DNA of 64,000 nt, from NCBI RefSeq assembly GCF_964275005.1, contig NC_092697.1:17758638-17822637 (forward strand). The letters run 5' to 3'. This DNA comes from Diadema setosum (taxonomy: Eukaryota; Echinodermata; Echinoidea; Diadematoida; Diadematidae). This document shows positions 1 through 9,590 of the stretch, one piece after another (the first letter of the stretch is position 1; each line of letters opens with the position of its first letter). Both the position numbers and the translations under genes were made by a program. The notes beneath the pieces were generated by a model. That model saw only the letters and a program-made list of their open reading frames with translations. It ran no database searches and was not told where the DNA came from.

Positions 1-265
1 TTGATTTTATCAATTTACACGTTTTTAGGACGTCTTTGTATGACCACCCAGACGTCAGAAATACATCACAAATATGACGTGTTTTAGATGTCCTCCATTA
101 AGTTAATTTAGCAGAAATACGACTTTTTGATGTCAGTTTGAGACGTCGCATTAAATGGCGTCTATTTTCTTTTCCTATTTACGCCAAAGACATATATGAC
201 GTGAAATTGACATCATTCTGACGTGTCTCTAGTTTCAGAGAATACGTCGCTTATATGGCGAGATA
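1..265. repeat. Degenerate TGACGT-rich satellite, left part
   Basis: Irregular short units built around ACGTC, AATACGTC and ATGACGT. Continues at 847 after an inserted element. Confidence 0.7.
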
Positions 266-846
266 GACCCCGTTTACAGTGCGGGGCCGGGCTCGGCCGC
301 GGCTCGGCCGCGGCCGAGCTGAGCCTCGCAATTTTGTCCGTTTACACTGCTGGGCTCGGCCGCGCTTTTAGTTCAAACCTTTCAATATTTTGTCGTAGTG
401 GCGCTCTGCTTGTAAACAAACGCAATTTGGTATAGCCTGGTTTTCAGACCCTTTGCCAACTGGATTCTGTGGCGACGAAGTCGCCGTTCGGGCAAAGGCC
501 TTTGCCGAAGGAAAAATCCTTTGCAGGACAAAACCACCTTAAACTATACTAGTTTTCCACGTTGAGGGGGGTAATATCGTGAATAGCGAAATAGTACGGG
601 CAGAGGGTCTGGAAGCCAGACTAAAATTGGCCGCGCATTTGGCCCAGTTTGCGTTTACACCAAGAAGAGGCCAGGCTCGGCCGCGGCTCGGCCGCGGCTC
701 GGCCGCGGCCGAGACCACCTCCAGAGCGAGGCCAAATGCAAGGCCAATTTTGGCCTCGCATTTGGCCTTTTGTGCGTTTACACTGAAGCGGGGTTGGGCT
801 CGGCCGCGGCCGAGCCGCGGCCGAGCGTCGCACTGTAAACGGGGTC
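266..846. mobile_element. GC-rich terminal-inverted-repeat element, copy 1
   Basis: A 581-bp non-autonomous DNA element. It starts GACCCCGTTTACAGTGC and ends with the reverse complement (CACTGTAAACGGGGTC). Inside are repeated CTCGGCCGCGG blocks and an invariant middle (TTTGCCGAAGGA). It interrupts the satellite. A second copy lies at 48276-48865. The open frames in it are artefacts of GC-rich repeats. Confidence 0.85.
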
Positions 847-1516
847 TTTGATAAATCCTCGATCCTCGAGCGATATAAATTTGACGTCATCTCTATACGC
901 TGTTATTATGACGTCATACATAGGCCTATTAACGTCGCAAAATGACTTAGATTTTATGCTAAATAAAACGTTAATTGTATAACGTCAAAACTACGTCGCA
1001 AAAGTGACGTAACTTTACGTTCTTAATTAGTCGTTATAATAACACGTCATAAATACGTACAAAAACAACGTAAATTTTACGTCACTGATACGTCGCAATA
1101 ATGACGTGATGAATACGTTGCAAAGCATCGTAGGCCTATTGATTTTCCGTCAAATGTAAATATGACATAATGCAATAACACGTGGCAAAATTGACTTAAA
1201 TTTTAAATACGTCTTTACTTCGTCACTAATATGACGTCATAAACACGTCGTAAACTGCATGACGACGTAAATTTCACGTTATTATCTTTACGTCCCTCAT
1301 ATCCTATGACGTCATGAAAACGTCGCTTAAAACAAAGTAAGTTTTACCTCATTTAGGCCTATACGTCGTAAATATGACGTGCTGAATAGGTCTACATCGC
1401 AAGACAACGTAGATGTTACGTCATAAGTACGTCGTTCGTTGATGACATGAAAAATACGTTTCAAAATTGACCTAAATTTCACGTCATTAATACGTCACTA
1501 ATATTAGGTAATAAAC
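847..1516. repeat. Degenerate TGACGT-rich satellite, right part
   Basis: Same units as 1-265, roughly 25-35 bp apart, with full TGACGTCA palindromes near 887, 909, 1226 and 1309. No coding frame. Confidence 0.7.
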
Positions 1517-1692
1517 GTATCAGGGCACTTACCCCCTGTGCAACTATACCCTCCGGATAACTTGCACCCGGATGATTACACCCCAGGTCTATTCCACCTA
1601 GGGCAACTAACCCCCCCCCCCCCCCCCTCGACAACTATCCTCGTAGGATAATCACCTCCAGGGCAATTACCCCTTAGGACAACTACCCCATA
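1517..1692. repeat. Degenerate minisatellite of GACAACTACCCC type
   Basis: About eight diverged 20-bp units (GGGCAATTACCCC, GGACAACTACCCC) including a run of C at about 1611-1627. The reverse-complement form recurs at 4330-4460 and 5110-5245. Confidence 0.6.
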
Positions 1693-1834
1693 TGAAAGTT
1701 GTCAGTCCTGACAAGCTGTCAGTCCCACACAATTACCAATCGTTGTAGATCAACGTTGTATGTATATTTCAATCAATGTTTTCCTATAGAAGTACTTTCA
1801 TTAAGTATATACTCGGAAGGTTATCTTCTGTTTC

Positions 1835-2860
1835 ATTCAGTATTCTCATATTCATATTCAAAGTTTATTTCATTTTCCGACAAAAAACATAAGTTACACT
1901 TCTTTTGACAACAGAGAATAAGGTAAACAGAACATTATGTATTGAAAAGAATGTACAACAATTGAGGACCTTATAGTAATTATACATTGTTGTAAAAAAG
2001 AAACAGAAGTGATCGAAATGAAGTACATGTATAACTTTACTTAAAGTGCGAAAAATGGAGAGACCCATAAAAAGACAGAGCTTGTAGAATGTGGACCCCT
2101 CTGGAAAAATAGCATAAATGGGAAGATTAATTGAAGCATTATAAATACAAAAGGAAAAAAAAAGAAAAAAGAAGAAGAAGAAGTCTGGAAGCCCACTGAG
2201 AATTAGATTCACAGATAAATACATTTACTTTCATAGACGCGAACAAACATAGAAAATGACTAGACAACGAAACAACTACTGAAGAAAAGGCTGTACGGGA
2301 CAAAACGGAATGGACAAGACTAACAAACAGAAGACAAAATAGCAAACGAAAATGCACAACAGAGACAGCGATCTTCGACAGAAGCATGTCAAGAGAAACA
2401 GATGATAGTTGTGGAGAAAAAAAAAGTGATCATATGGTAACGCCTGAAAGGAGAAAAGCAAGGAAATGAAGGGACGTATGAACTGGAGTAAGACAGAAAT
2501 TCAAGTCTTTGACGCTTTGGGCGATAGCGTAGATGGCAGCAGACATCCAAAAGAATACAATAAGAGGAAAAAAGGTAGTATGTGAGAAAGAAGGCCAAAT
2601 GGCTAGTTCAGTACTGTAGAGTCATACGATTGCAATAGAAAAGACTTCAGTCTCCTCTTGAAAGAATATATAGATGGGGCGTTTTTTATATCATGATTCA
2701 AAGAATTCCAATAATTTGGGCCCATATAAATATGTGTATTTTTAGCAAGGATCGTGCGTAAAAGGGGTAAATGAAATTCATTGGAACGCCTAGTGGGGTA
2801 TTCATGAAATGATTGGTTTTTGAGGAACATAGATTCAAAAATAGATGGAAGCAAATTCTA
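1835..2860 (-). mobile_element. CR1/L2-like LINE 3' end, minus strand, 5'-truncated
   Basis: The minus-strand frame 2854-2603 reads as the C-terminal tail of a non-LTR reverse transcriptase (EYPTRRSNEFHLPLLRTI, GPNYWNSLNHDIKNAPSIYS, FKRRLKSFLL). Downstream on the same strand is a 3' UTR with a CTACAAGCTCTG block, ending near 1840 in ATGAAATAAACTTTGAATAT. Only the last 84 codons of the ORF remain. Confidence 0.75.
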
Positions 2861-3322
2861 ATGGTATATAATGTACACTGTAAACACTTTATACATAAAC
2901 CTGTGCTTTATAACATAATTATACATGACTTGTTGTATCCATAGTACGGTTCATTGTGCCCTTGTAAATAGTGTATGGTGTTTTTGTTATTCTACTCAGC
3001 CTTATATTTGATATTATTTTGTCTATAATCTGTAGGGGAACTACATTTAACAAGCAGTGCTTCTAAGTAGTCCCCTCCACATTTGTACATGGTGTAATTT
3101 TATCTCAGAATATCACGATATTTTGTATATACATGTAATATACTCTGTATATAAATAGTTTTGATATAATGTCCACTATGTGTTATACCCTGTATATTTT
3201 ATCATAATATTATAATGTCCACTATGTGGAATATGAATAAATTTCATTTCATTTCATTTCATTTCATTTCATTTCCTTTCATTTCATTTCATTTCATTTT
3301 ATTTCATTTCATTTAATTTCAT
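2861..3322 (+). mobile_element. CR1/L2-like LINE 3' UTR with ATTTC tail
   Basis: Contains GGGGAACTACATTTAACAAG and AGTAGTCCCCTCC, which can pair as a stem, then ATGAATAAATTTC and a tail of about 15 ATTTC units (3236-3322). The coding part is absent. It abuts the inverted LINE at 1835-2860. Confidence 0.7.
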
Positions 3323-3451
3323 CAATCCATGCAGGTCCATGGTAACAAGTCAGTGACCAGAGCTTCTCAGCCAATGAGAACCCAGTATTTTTTGAAATTA
3401 TCAGAGACTAACAAGTTGTCATAGTTAACAACCTTTATCAAACGGTGACTT

Positions 3452-3601
3452 GGGGCCCGTTTCATAAAACTTGTCATCAGTGACAAGTTGTCATAGATGT
3501 GACAAGCTACTGAAATCCTTGCATCTGATTAGCTGAGAGCAAATTTGTCATAGAAATGTGGCAGTTGTCACTTATAACAAGTTTTATGAAACAGGCCCCC
3601 G
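3452..3601. mobile_element. Short inverted-repeat element (GGGGCCCGTTTCATAAAAC)
   Basis: A 150-bp MITE-like palindrome. It starts GGGGCCCGTTTCATAAAACT and ends with the complement (GTTTTATGAAACAGGCCCCC). No coding capacity. Confidence 0.8.
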
Positions 3602-3683
3602 GTCTGTCCTGAGAGAATACTTAGAGCTTATTTTCCATACAAGTATAATGTGCTAGTTTTCAAATTAAATGTCCGTGATACTT

Positions 3684-4232
3684 AAAGGGATAATATTGGT
3701 GGAGATGAGGATTGGGATTTTAAATTCTTGCGAGATACCAAGAAACCAGAGCGTATGCATCATACAGAGCCATTCCAAAACCTCTTTTCATCATTATAAA
3801 CTTTGAATTCCTTTTATAATGGTATGCTCTTCTCCTTCTTGTAGACAGTTCAAATGTCTATCAGCGTATTAGTGTTGGGCAGGTGTGGTGCAGGCATACA
3901 GTGCCTTTAAAATGTCTACAAAGTCACTACGTGCAGCTAGTTATTGAAGCTTGTTTTTGTTTTTGTTTTTGTTTTTGTTTTTGTCCTGAACCCTCTTTTT
4001 GAATAGATCAATAAGAGAGGTGCAGTTGACACTTGACAGCATCCTTTAATTATGGTTACTCTGTTTTATCTCAGCCATTATTTTCAAGACGATTTTTTTT
4101 AAATTACAAAAACGTTGAATCCCTCTTGGAATGACATGCCCTTTCATATTTCGTGAGAGGTTTCTAATTATTTTACCAAAAAGATGTTATAAACATGAAG
4201 TTAGGTCTCGACCAAAACCATACGATCCGAAA
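3684..4232. mobile_element. Diverged foldback element (ATCTCAGCCATT family)
   Basis: Starts AAAGGGATAATATTGGTGGA and ends near GACCAAAACCATACGATCC, with CTCAGCCATTATTTTC inside. It is related to 4716-5102 and 10818-11216. It carries a GTTTTT microsatellite at about 3952-3984. Confidence 0.6.
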
Positions 4233-4329
4233 AAAAAAAGAGAAAAAAATGTGTGTGTTTGTGTGTGTGTGTTTTTTGTTTTTGTTTTTGTTTTTTTCAA
4301 TTCAATGATAACAAACGATGTTCGAAAAT

Positions 4330-4460
4330 AACAATGGGAGACGCCTGGGCGGGGTGATTGTATTAAAGAGGGATGATTGTTTGGGGCCTAATAATCTAAC
4401 AAGGGGTAATTGCCAAGGGAGGTGATGGTCTGTGGTAATTATACCAAGGTGGGAATCTCT
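4330..4460. repeat. Degenerate minisatellite, reverse-complement form
   Basis: Units such as GGGGTAATTGCCAAGGGAGG, the complement of the 1517-1692 units. Confidence 0.5.
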
Positions 4461-4715
4461 TTCAACATCCCTGATTATAGTTGTTAATGCCTATAATGAT
4501 GCAGCAGGGCAATTCTGAAATGAGTGTTAACGATGATATAACAGTAAAATCGCATTGATGAAACACCTAAACAAAACCGGTGGTAGTAATAGGTATTGTT
4601 GAAATAGATGCATCATTTAATTGATGATTTATAAAAAAATAAATAGAAAATATATAAGTAGATATTGTGGGCGATAACACGGTTACTCTGTTACTTTTTT
4701 CCTTAAGCAGAACTT

Positions 4716-5102
4716 AAAGGGACTGTACAGTACTGGTTGAGGTAGGGATTCATGTTTTGAACATTCCTAACTGAGATAATGAAAAGCCTCTTATGAAATA
4801 TGAAAGAGCATGTAATTTTAAGAAGGATTCAATGTTTATTTGATGAAAATTGGTTTTCAAATGGCTGAGATATCCCAAAAAGTGCTAATAATAAAAGGCG
4901 ACATGCCCCAACTTTATTACTATCTCTTTGTTTCACCTTGTTTTTGGATATCTCAGCCATTTCAAAACCGATTTTCATCGAATAAACTTTTGATACCCCT
5001 TAGAACCGCATGCGCTTTGACATTTCATAGAGTGGTTTCTGAATATCTCACAAAACCTTAAAAGCTAAATCTTCACCTCGACCAGAACTGTACACACACT
5101 TT
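4716..5102. mobile_element. Foldback element (ATCTCAGCCATT family), complete copy
   Basis: A 387-bp near-palindrome. The left end AAAGGGACTGTACAGTACTG pairs with the right end CAGAACTGTACACACACTTT. The inner arms also pair (AAATGGCTGAGATATCC with GGATATCTCAGCCATTT). Confidence 0.8.
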
Positions 5103-5109
5103 AACCTGA

Positions 5110-5245
5110 ATATTTATCTGAGGGAGGGGGATTGTCCTATGGGGAATATTGTCCAAGGAGGAATTGGCATGCCTTGAGGATAATATTGCCCTAAGAGGGT
5201 TTTATCTGGGGGTAGTTGTACTTGGGGAATTATAGCCCTATTTCA
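5110..5245. repeat. Degenerate minisatellite, second reverse-complement block
   Basis: Units of GGGGAATATTGTCCAAGGAGG type, matching 4330-4460. Confidence 0.5.
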
Positions 5246-5249
5246 GTTT

Positions 5250-5830
5250 CATAGTTTCGTTTATTTCATTTCCAGCACTCACAATTACAACATTTGAATA
5301 TATTAATGATGCAACAATATCATTATCATGAAAAAAAAAAAACACCCAACAACAACAACAACAACCAATGAACCATAACGACATAATACAATTTCCTTAT
5401 AATCACAAGACAAGTATATAGAATAACCGGTTGGAAATGGAGAGGACTGCTAAAAAGCAGAGCTTGTAGTCTACAAACCCATAATAAAAAAACATACAAA
5501 CTATTAGTTACAAAATTCATAAAACGAGGTAAAGAAAGCAAAGTATAAGACAGAGACGAAGTACACACACATACAGACACATTAATACACATGAGCAGCT
5601 CCTGAGGGATAGAGGAAAGGTGAGTATGGGTAGAATGACAGGAAGATACTACCTTCATGGTGGACAGAGAAAAGGGAGAGGGAAGAGGAAGATGATGGGT
5701 CAAAATCAGGGCACGTGAGGCATAGTTAAACTCCTCAAAATAAAGAAGGGTAAAGTGGAGTTGTGGTAAAAAAAAAAATGGGACTAGAAATCTAAGCTTA
5801 CAAAAAGTATAACTCATTCTGAGATGTAAA
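5250..5830 (-). mobile_element. CR1/L2-like LINE 3' UTR, minus strand
   Basis: The minus strand shows CTACAAGCTCTGCTTTTTAG and AGTCCTCTCC, as in the 1835-2860 copy, and ends near 5250 with GGAAATGAAATAAACG. No reverse-transcriptase coding sequence is recognisable; the 163-aa minus frame here is UTR read-through. Confidence 0.6.
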
Positions 5831-5839
5831 ATTTCTTTG

Positions 5840-6439
5840 AAGGAGAAATCCAGTCACCTTTAGTCTGATAAAAAAGGAGTAAAATCTTACGAGTTCAACA
5901 GTAGAAAGTTTACTGATATCGGATGAAAAATGAGGAAGTTATGAAATTTTGAAGTTTTGCTATAGTTTCTGCAAAACGGTTCTTGTACAGTAATTAATAT
6001 GCAAATGAGTGAGCTAACCAAGTCATAACCTCACAAATTATTTTCCATTGATCGTGTACAAAAAATGACGAAAATTCATTGTTTCTGTCGTTGAAGTCTC
6101 AAACATGATGTTATTCTTGCGCTTCAGAATAATTATAGTGATCAGTTAGATAAACGAGGATTTGAGCCTCGGGCATAATTGCTTTTGAATGAAAAACGGG
6201 AAATTTCAAAATTTTATGTACAAACTATATGGCCAGTTGTGAGGGTATGACACGCTCACTTTCCCTTTTGCATACTCAAATTGACTGGTCAAGAATTGTT
6301 TCCCCAACAATTGATGAAACTTCAAAATGTCATAACTTCCTTATTTTTCATCCGATTTCAGTCACATTTCTACCGTTGAACTTGTAGAATTTTACTCACT
6401 TTTATGAGACTATCTTATACTTGGACTGGATTTCCCCGT
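5840..6439. mobile_element. Inverted-repeat element (GGAGAAATCCAGTC)
   Basis: A 600-bp palindromic element. The left arm AAGGAGAAATCCAGTCACC and right arm GACTGGATTTCCCCGTT pair. Deeper arms pair too: GGATGAAAAATGAGGAAGTT with AACTTCCTTATTTTTCATCC. Confidence 0.8.
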
Positions 6440-6442
6440 TAA

Positions 6443-7938
6443 ATTCGAAGGTTCGTTTATCCGAAAATGAAATAGGGTTCGTTATTCCGAAGGTTCGATG
6501 ATCCGAAATGAAATAGGGTCCGTAGGCCTACCGAACCTTCGTAATAAGGAGCTCTGTTTCGATTTCGGATTACCGAACCTTCGAAACAAAGCTCCTTATT
6601 ACGAAGGTTCGGTACGGACCCTATTTCATTTCGGATCAACGAACCTTCGGAATAACGAACCCTATTTCATTTTCGGATTAACGCACCTTCGGAATAACAA
6701 ACCCTATTTCATTTTCGGATAAGCGAGCCTTCGGAATTGCGAACCCTATTTCATTTTCGGATTAACGAACCTTGGGAATAACGAACGTTCGGAATAACGC
6801 CACAAATGTTCGGATTAACGAACCCTTTTTCATTTTCGGATTAACTCTATAAAGACCAAGGGGGGGGGGGGGCACGTGCCCCCCCCCCCCCCTCCCACCA
6901 GATTTTCATTTGCCACTCCTTCGCCCTTAGTCCGATTTCAACCAAATTTGGTGACTTTTCCTAAAATCTTATTGCGAACATTTTGATATATAATTTAGCT
7001 GTATTTGATGTTGCTGGTTGCCATGGCAACCATAAACTGACAACCATGTCGGTCATACTTTGCATCTTTTTTCTGTTCCCATTTCATTTTACAGCATTAC
7101 AGTGTATGAAATGTGTGTTTCTTGGATGGAATTTGTTGAAGGAGCAAAAGTTGAAGTAAATGGTCCTGGAAAGTTTTTCTTATTTTTGTTTTTATGTTAC
7201 AAAGGCATAAAACAACAGATGTAATAGAGATAATTGAAAACAATAATATTTTCTAAAGATTTCCCTTCTATTTTGTGTTATTTTGATTCCTTCACCCAAG
7301 TTATGCCTCTAATATCATTAGTTTATCATATTTTCAATTTGCAATCTCACAATTCCACTATTATGCAAATTTTAAAAGTGTAACTATACATGTACCCGTC
7401 CCAAACATTTCATCTCAGGTCTCATAATGTATTTCTTTATGTTGATATGAACATGTATTATGTATATATGATATGACCTTGAGAAATTTCAACCATAACA
7501 AATAATAAGATTTTGCTTGCTTATCATTTGAGGCAAATATGAAACTGATTGGTCTATAATAAGACATATATAATGTTGATAAAGAAATTATACAGAAAAA
7601 TCATGTTTTTAGCATATTTCCTATGTATTTCTTTATATTTTGGTAAATAGCGCCCTCCATGGGTGACCTTGAGAACATTCAAATGTACCGGCATGTAGAG
7701 TATGAGTTACTCTACCCATGTGCCAAATATAAAGATGGTACAATGTACATGAAATAATAAAAAAGTAATATGGGTGTGCCCCCCCCCCCCCCCCTTGGCT
7801 TGCGAGGGGTCAAAATAGCTTGGGCTTAATAGCGTTAACGAACCTCTAGGTATAGGGAATTTGTGTGTTTCGGATTAACGAACCTTCGGAATAATGAGCA
7901 TTCGGAATAACGAACCTTCGGAATAACGAACAGCACCC
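6443..7938. mobile_element. TTCGGAATAACGAACC palindromic element, copy 1, interrupted
   Basis: Many alternating TTCGGATTAACGAACC and CGTTATTCCGAAGG words, ending CGGAATAACGAACAGCACCC. It is split at 6846-7834 by another element. The two short frames across 6457-6722 are artefacts of the palindrome. Confidence 0.8.
6846..7834. mobile_element. 989-bp element inserted in the TTCGGA element
   Basis: Ends are imperfect inverted repeats (TCTATAAAGACCAAGG and CTTGGGCTTAATAGCG). It is flanked by TTAAC on both sides (6841-6845 and 7835-7839), a clean 5-bp target duplication. It contains a G run followed by CACGTG and a C run at about 6861-6892, and a second C run near 7779-7795. A fragment of the same family lies inverted at 11590-11885. 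Confidence 0.75.
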
Positions 7939-7939
7939 G

Positions 7940-8414
7940 TGTGATTAGGTGTTACGTGTCTTCAGACCCCCTTTTCATTTCTTAAACACCTTGTACACAC
8001 TTTCCACTTTCAACTCTAATAACTTTTGAAAGGATGATGCTACTGCTTTGAAAGTTGGCATTAACTATGGGCAGAATGTGTCAATGAGGCATGCTCAATT
8101 TCAGTTTAATCTGATAATCCCTTCATTGTTGTTACTCCGGTGGTTTCATCCTGTTTTTTGTCCAATATTCATTGCACAGCCAGCACGGCTTGGTAAAGAT
8201 CGAGCGCTTGAATAGACACTGCACTTCAGAGCCTCTGTTCTCAGCTAGTTCACACTTTTCCCGAGTGTGTGCTTTCTTTCCAATATTTAGATAGGTTAGG
8301 AAAGTTATATATCATTTAATCAAAGCATAAAGTCTGTTCTTTTAGAATATATGCCGTCTTAACTAAAATTTCATGTCTGGCGACTTTCTGTTTGTTTTGT
8401 GATGCAGGGTCACA
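7940..8414. mobile_element. TGTGACCCTGCATCAC element, partial
   Basis: Homologous over about 470 bp to 41530-41986 and, inverted, to 52029-52500. Its right end GTGATGCAGGGTCACA is intact; the left end is missing. Confidence 0.75.
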
Positions 8415-9399
8415 AATTACTATAATAGTGACGTCAGTCTGCTATATAGCTGGGTGAGAGAAATTACAGAGAAAGAAAGGAGAAATACAGGAAAGAAAAA
8501 AAACTCAAGACATCAGCTATCAATTCTCCTTGAAAATATTATTTTCTCCCATGATTATTGAAAAATTTGCGTTCCGTTCGTGTTTCTGTCGCGTGTTCTT
8601 CATTGTATAGGCCCTACATAACTGGCCGAAAGGAACACAAGATATTCGCATACTAGTACCATACGTCGTGAGAACTTCGCACAAACTGCGCAAGAATGGT
8701 TTTCGGCTCCGTGGCCGCACACATTCGGAGAAAAACTTTTCCGAATGTTTGCCATTCGAGTCCTTCGCAAATCGTTCGATTAAATTGCTCCCATTTTAGA
8801 AAGAGCGGTGACAATGCTTGTACGTTTATAGCGATCTAATGTCGTTGTGTATGGGTGCCGAAGTTTGGCTCTGTATTGATTATTGCATGCAGGCAGGTAC
8901 ACAGTCTAGTCGCTGTACACAGATTGTAGTGGCGACGTAGCAGTGCTCATTGCGCTTTGCAAGGCGTCTGTTGCGTGCCCAGAGTACTGTCAATACGGAC
9001 TAGGTGGTCCCTTTGCAATGATCTCTCGATCTCACATACTACTACTAGTACTCAGTGGCAGCTTCTGTCGAACGTCACATGTTTCATATCGGTTCTCAGC
9101 AAGAGACACGTGCACGCTGCTGTGACCTACGTGCATCGCGTGCATTCATGCTCTTTTGCTCCTAATTGTGTACACTAACTTGTCACCTCGTACAACCTAC
9201 AGCGTATGACCCAACAGCTTGTTAGCTTCGAAAGTGGACCTTTAATCATTGATTTAGCATCAGACATTAATTTATCGCAGCAAAGTAGCTGATGGTCTAT
9301 CAAAGTCTAACATCCTATACTGGGACTGAACTCAAAGAGCACGTACAGTTGTTGTATTGCGATAACCGGGTTCAAACACGCTGATCTGTGAGACAAATA
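8415..9399 (+). promoter_or_regulatory. Upstream region and probable 5' UTR of the methyltransferase
   Basis: About 1 kb without a recognised repeat, more G+C-rich and unique-looking from about 8560. No TATA box or initiator can be singled out. The frames at 8520-9178 have no family resemblance. Confidence 0.3.
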
Positions 9400-9590
9400 A
9401 TGGCTACGGAATTCAGGACGCAAGAGACGAAGGAATCTTTCGGAGAGTACCTCTCTGATATGCAGGTCAAAGGTTTCACAGCACTGGGCGTGGCGATGGG
9501 CGTGGCTACGGGGTTGCTGGAAAAGATGAGCCATCTTGACGAGCCAAAGTCATGTGAAGAAATCTCCGAGATAGCCCACCTGAAAGAGAG
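9400..9590 (+). CDS. Methyltransferase exon 1 (start codon)
   Basis: Encodes residues 1-63 plus two bases of Arg64. It ends at GAGAG|GTGGGA. The frame closes soon after the donor, at 9616-9618, so the exon cannot extend far. The KGFTALGVAMGVATGLLEKM segment is the first helix of the winged-helix domain. Confidence 0.87.

Noticed and set aside
579-851. Open frames through the GC-rich element (both strands; also 48581-49032)
   Set aside because: They arise from CTCGGCCGCGG repeats, run in both strands and both copies with different frames, and match no family.
1-1516. CRISPR-like regular spacing in the ACGTC array
   Set aside because: Spacing is irregular, units are degenerate and the genome is clearly eukaryotic.
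1865-2598. Overlapping minus-strand frames rich in Phe, Leu and Ser
   Set aside because: They lie in the 3' UTR of a LINE relic and reflect A/G-rich sequence on the opposite strand.
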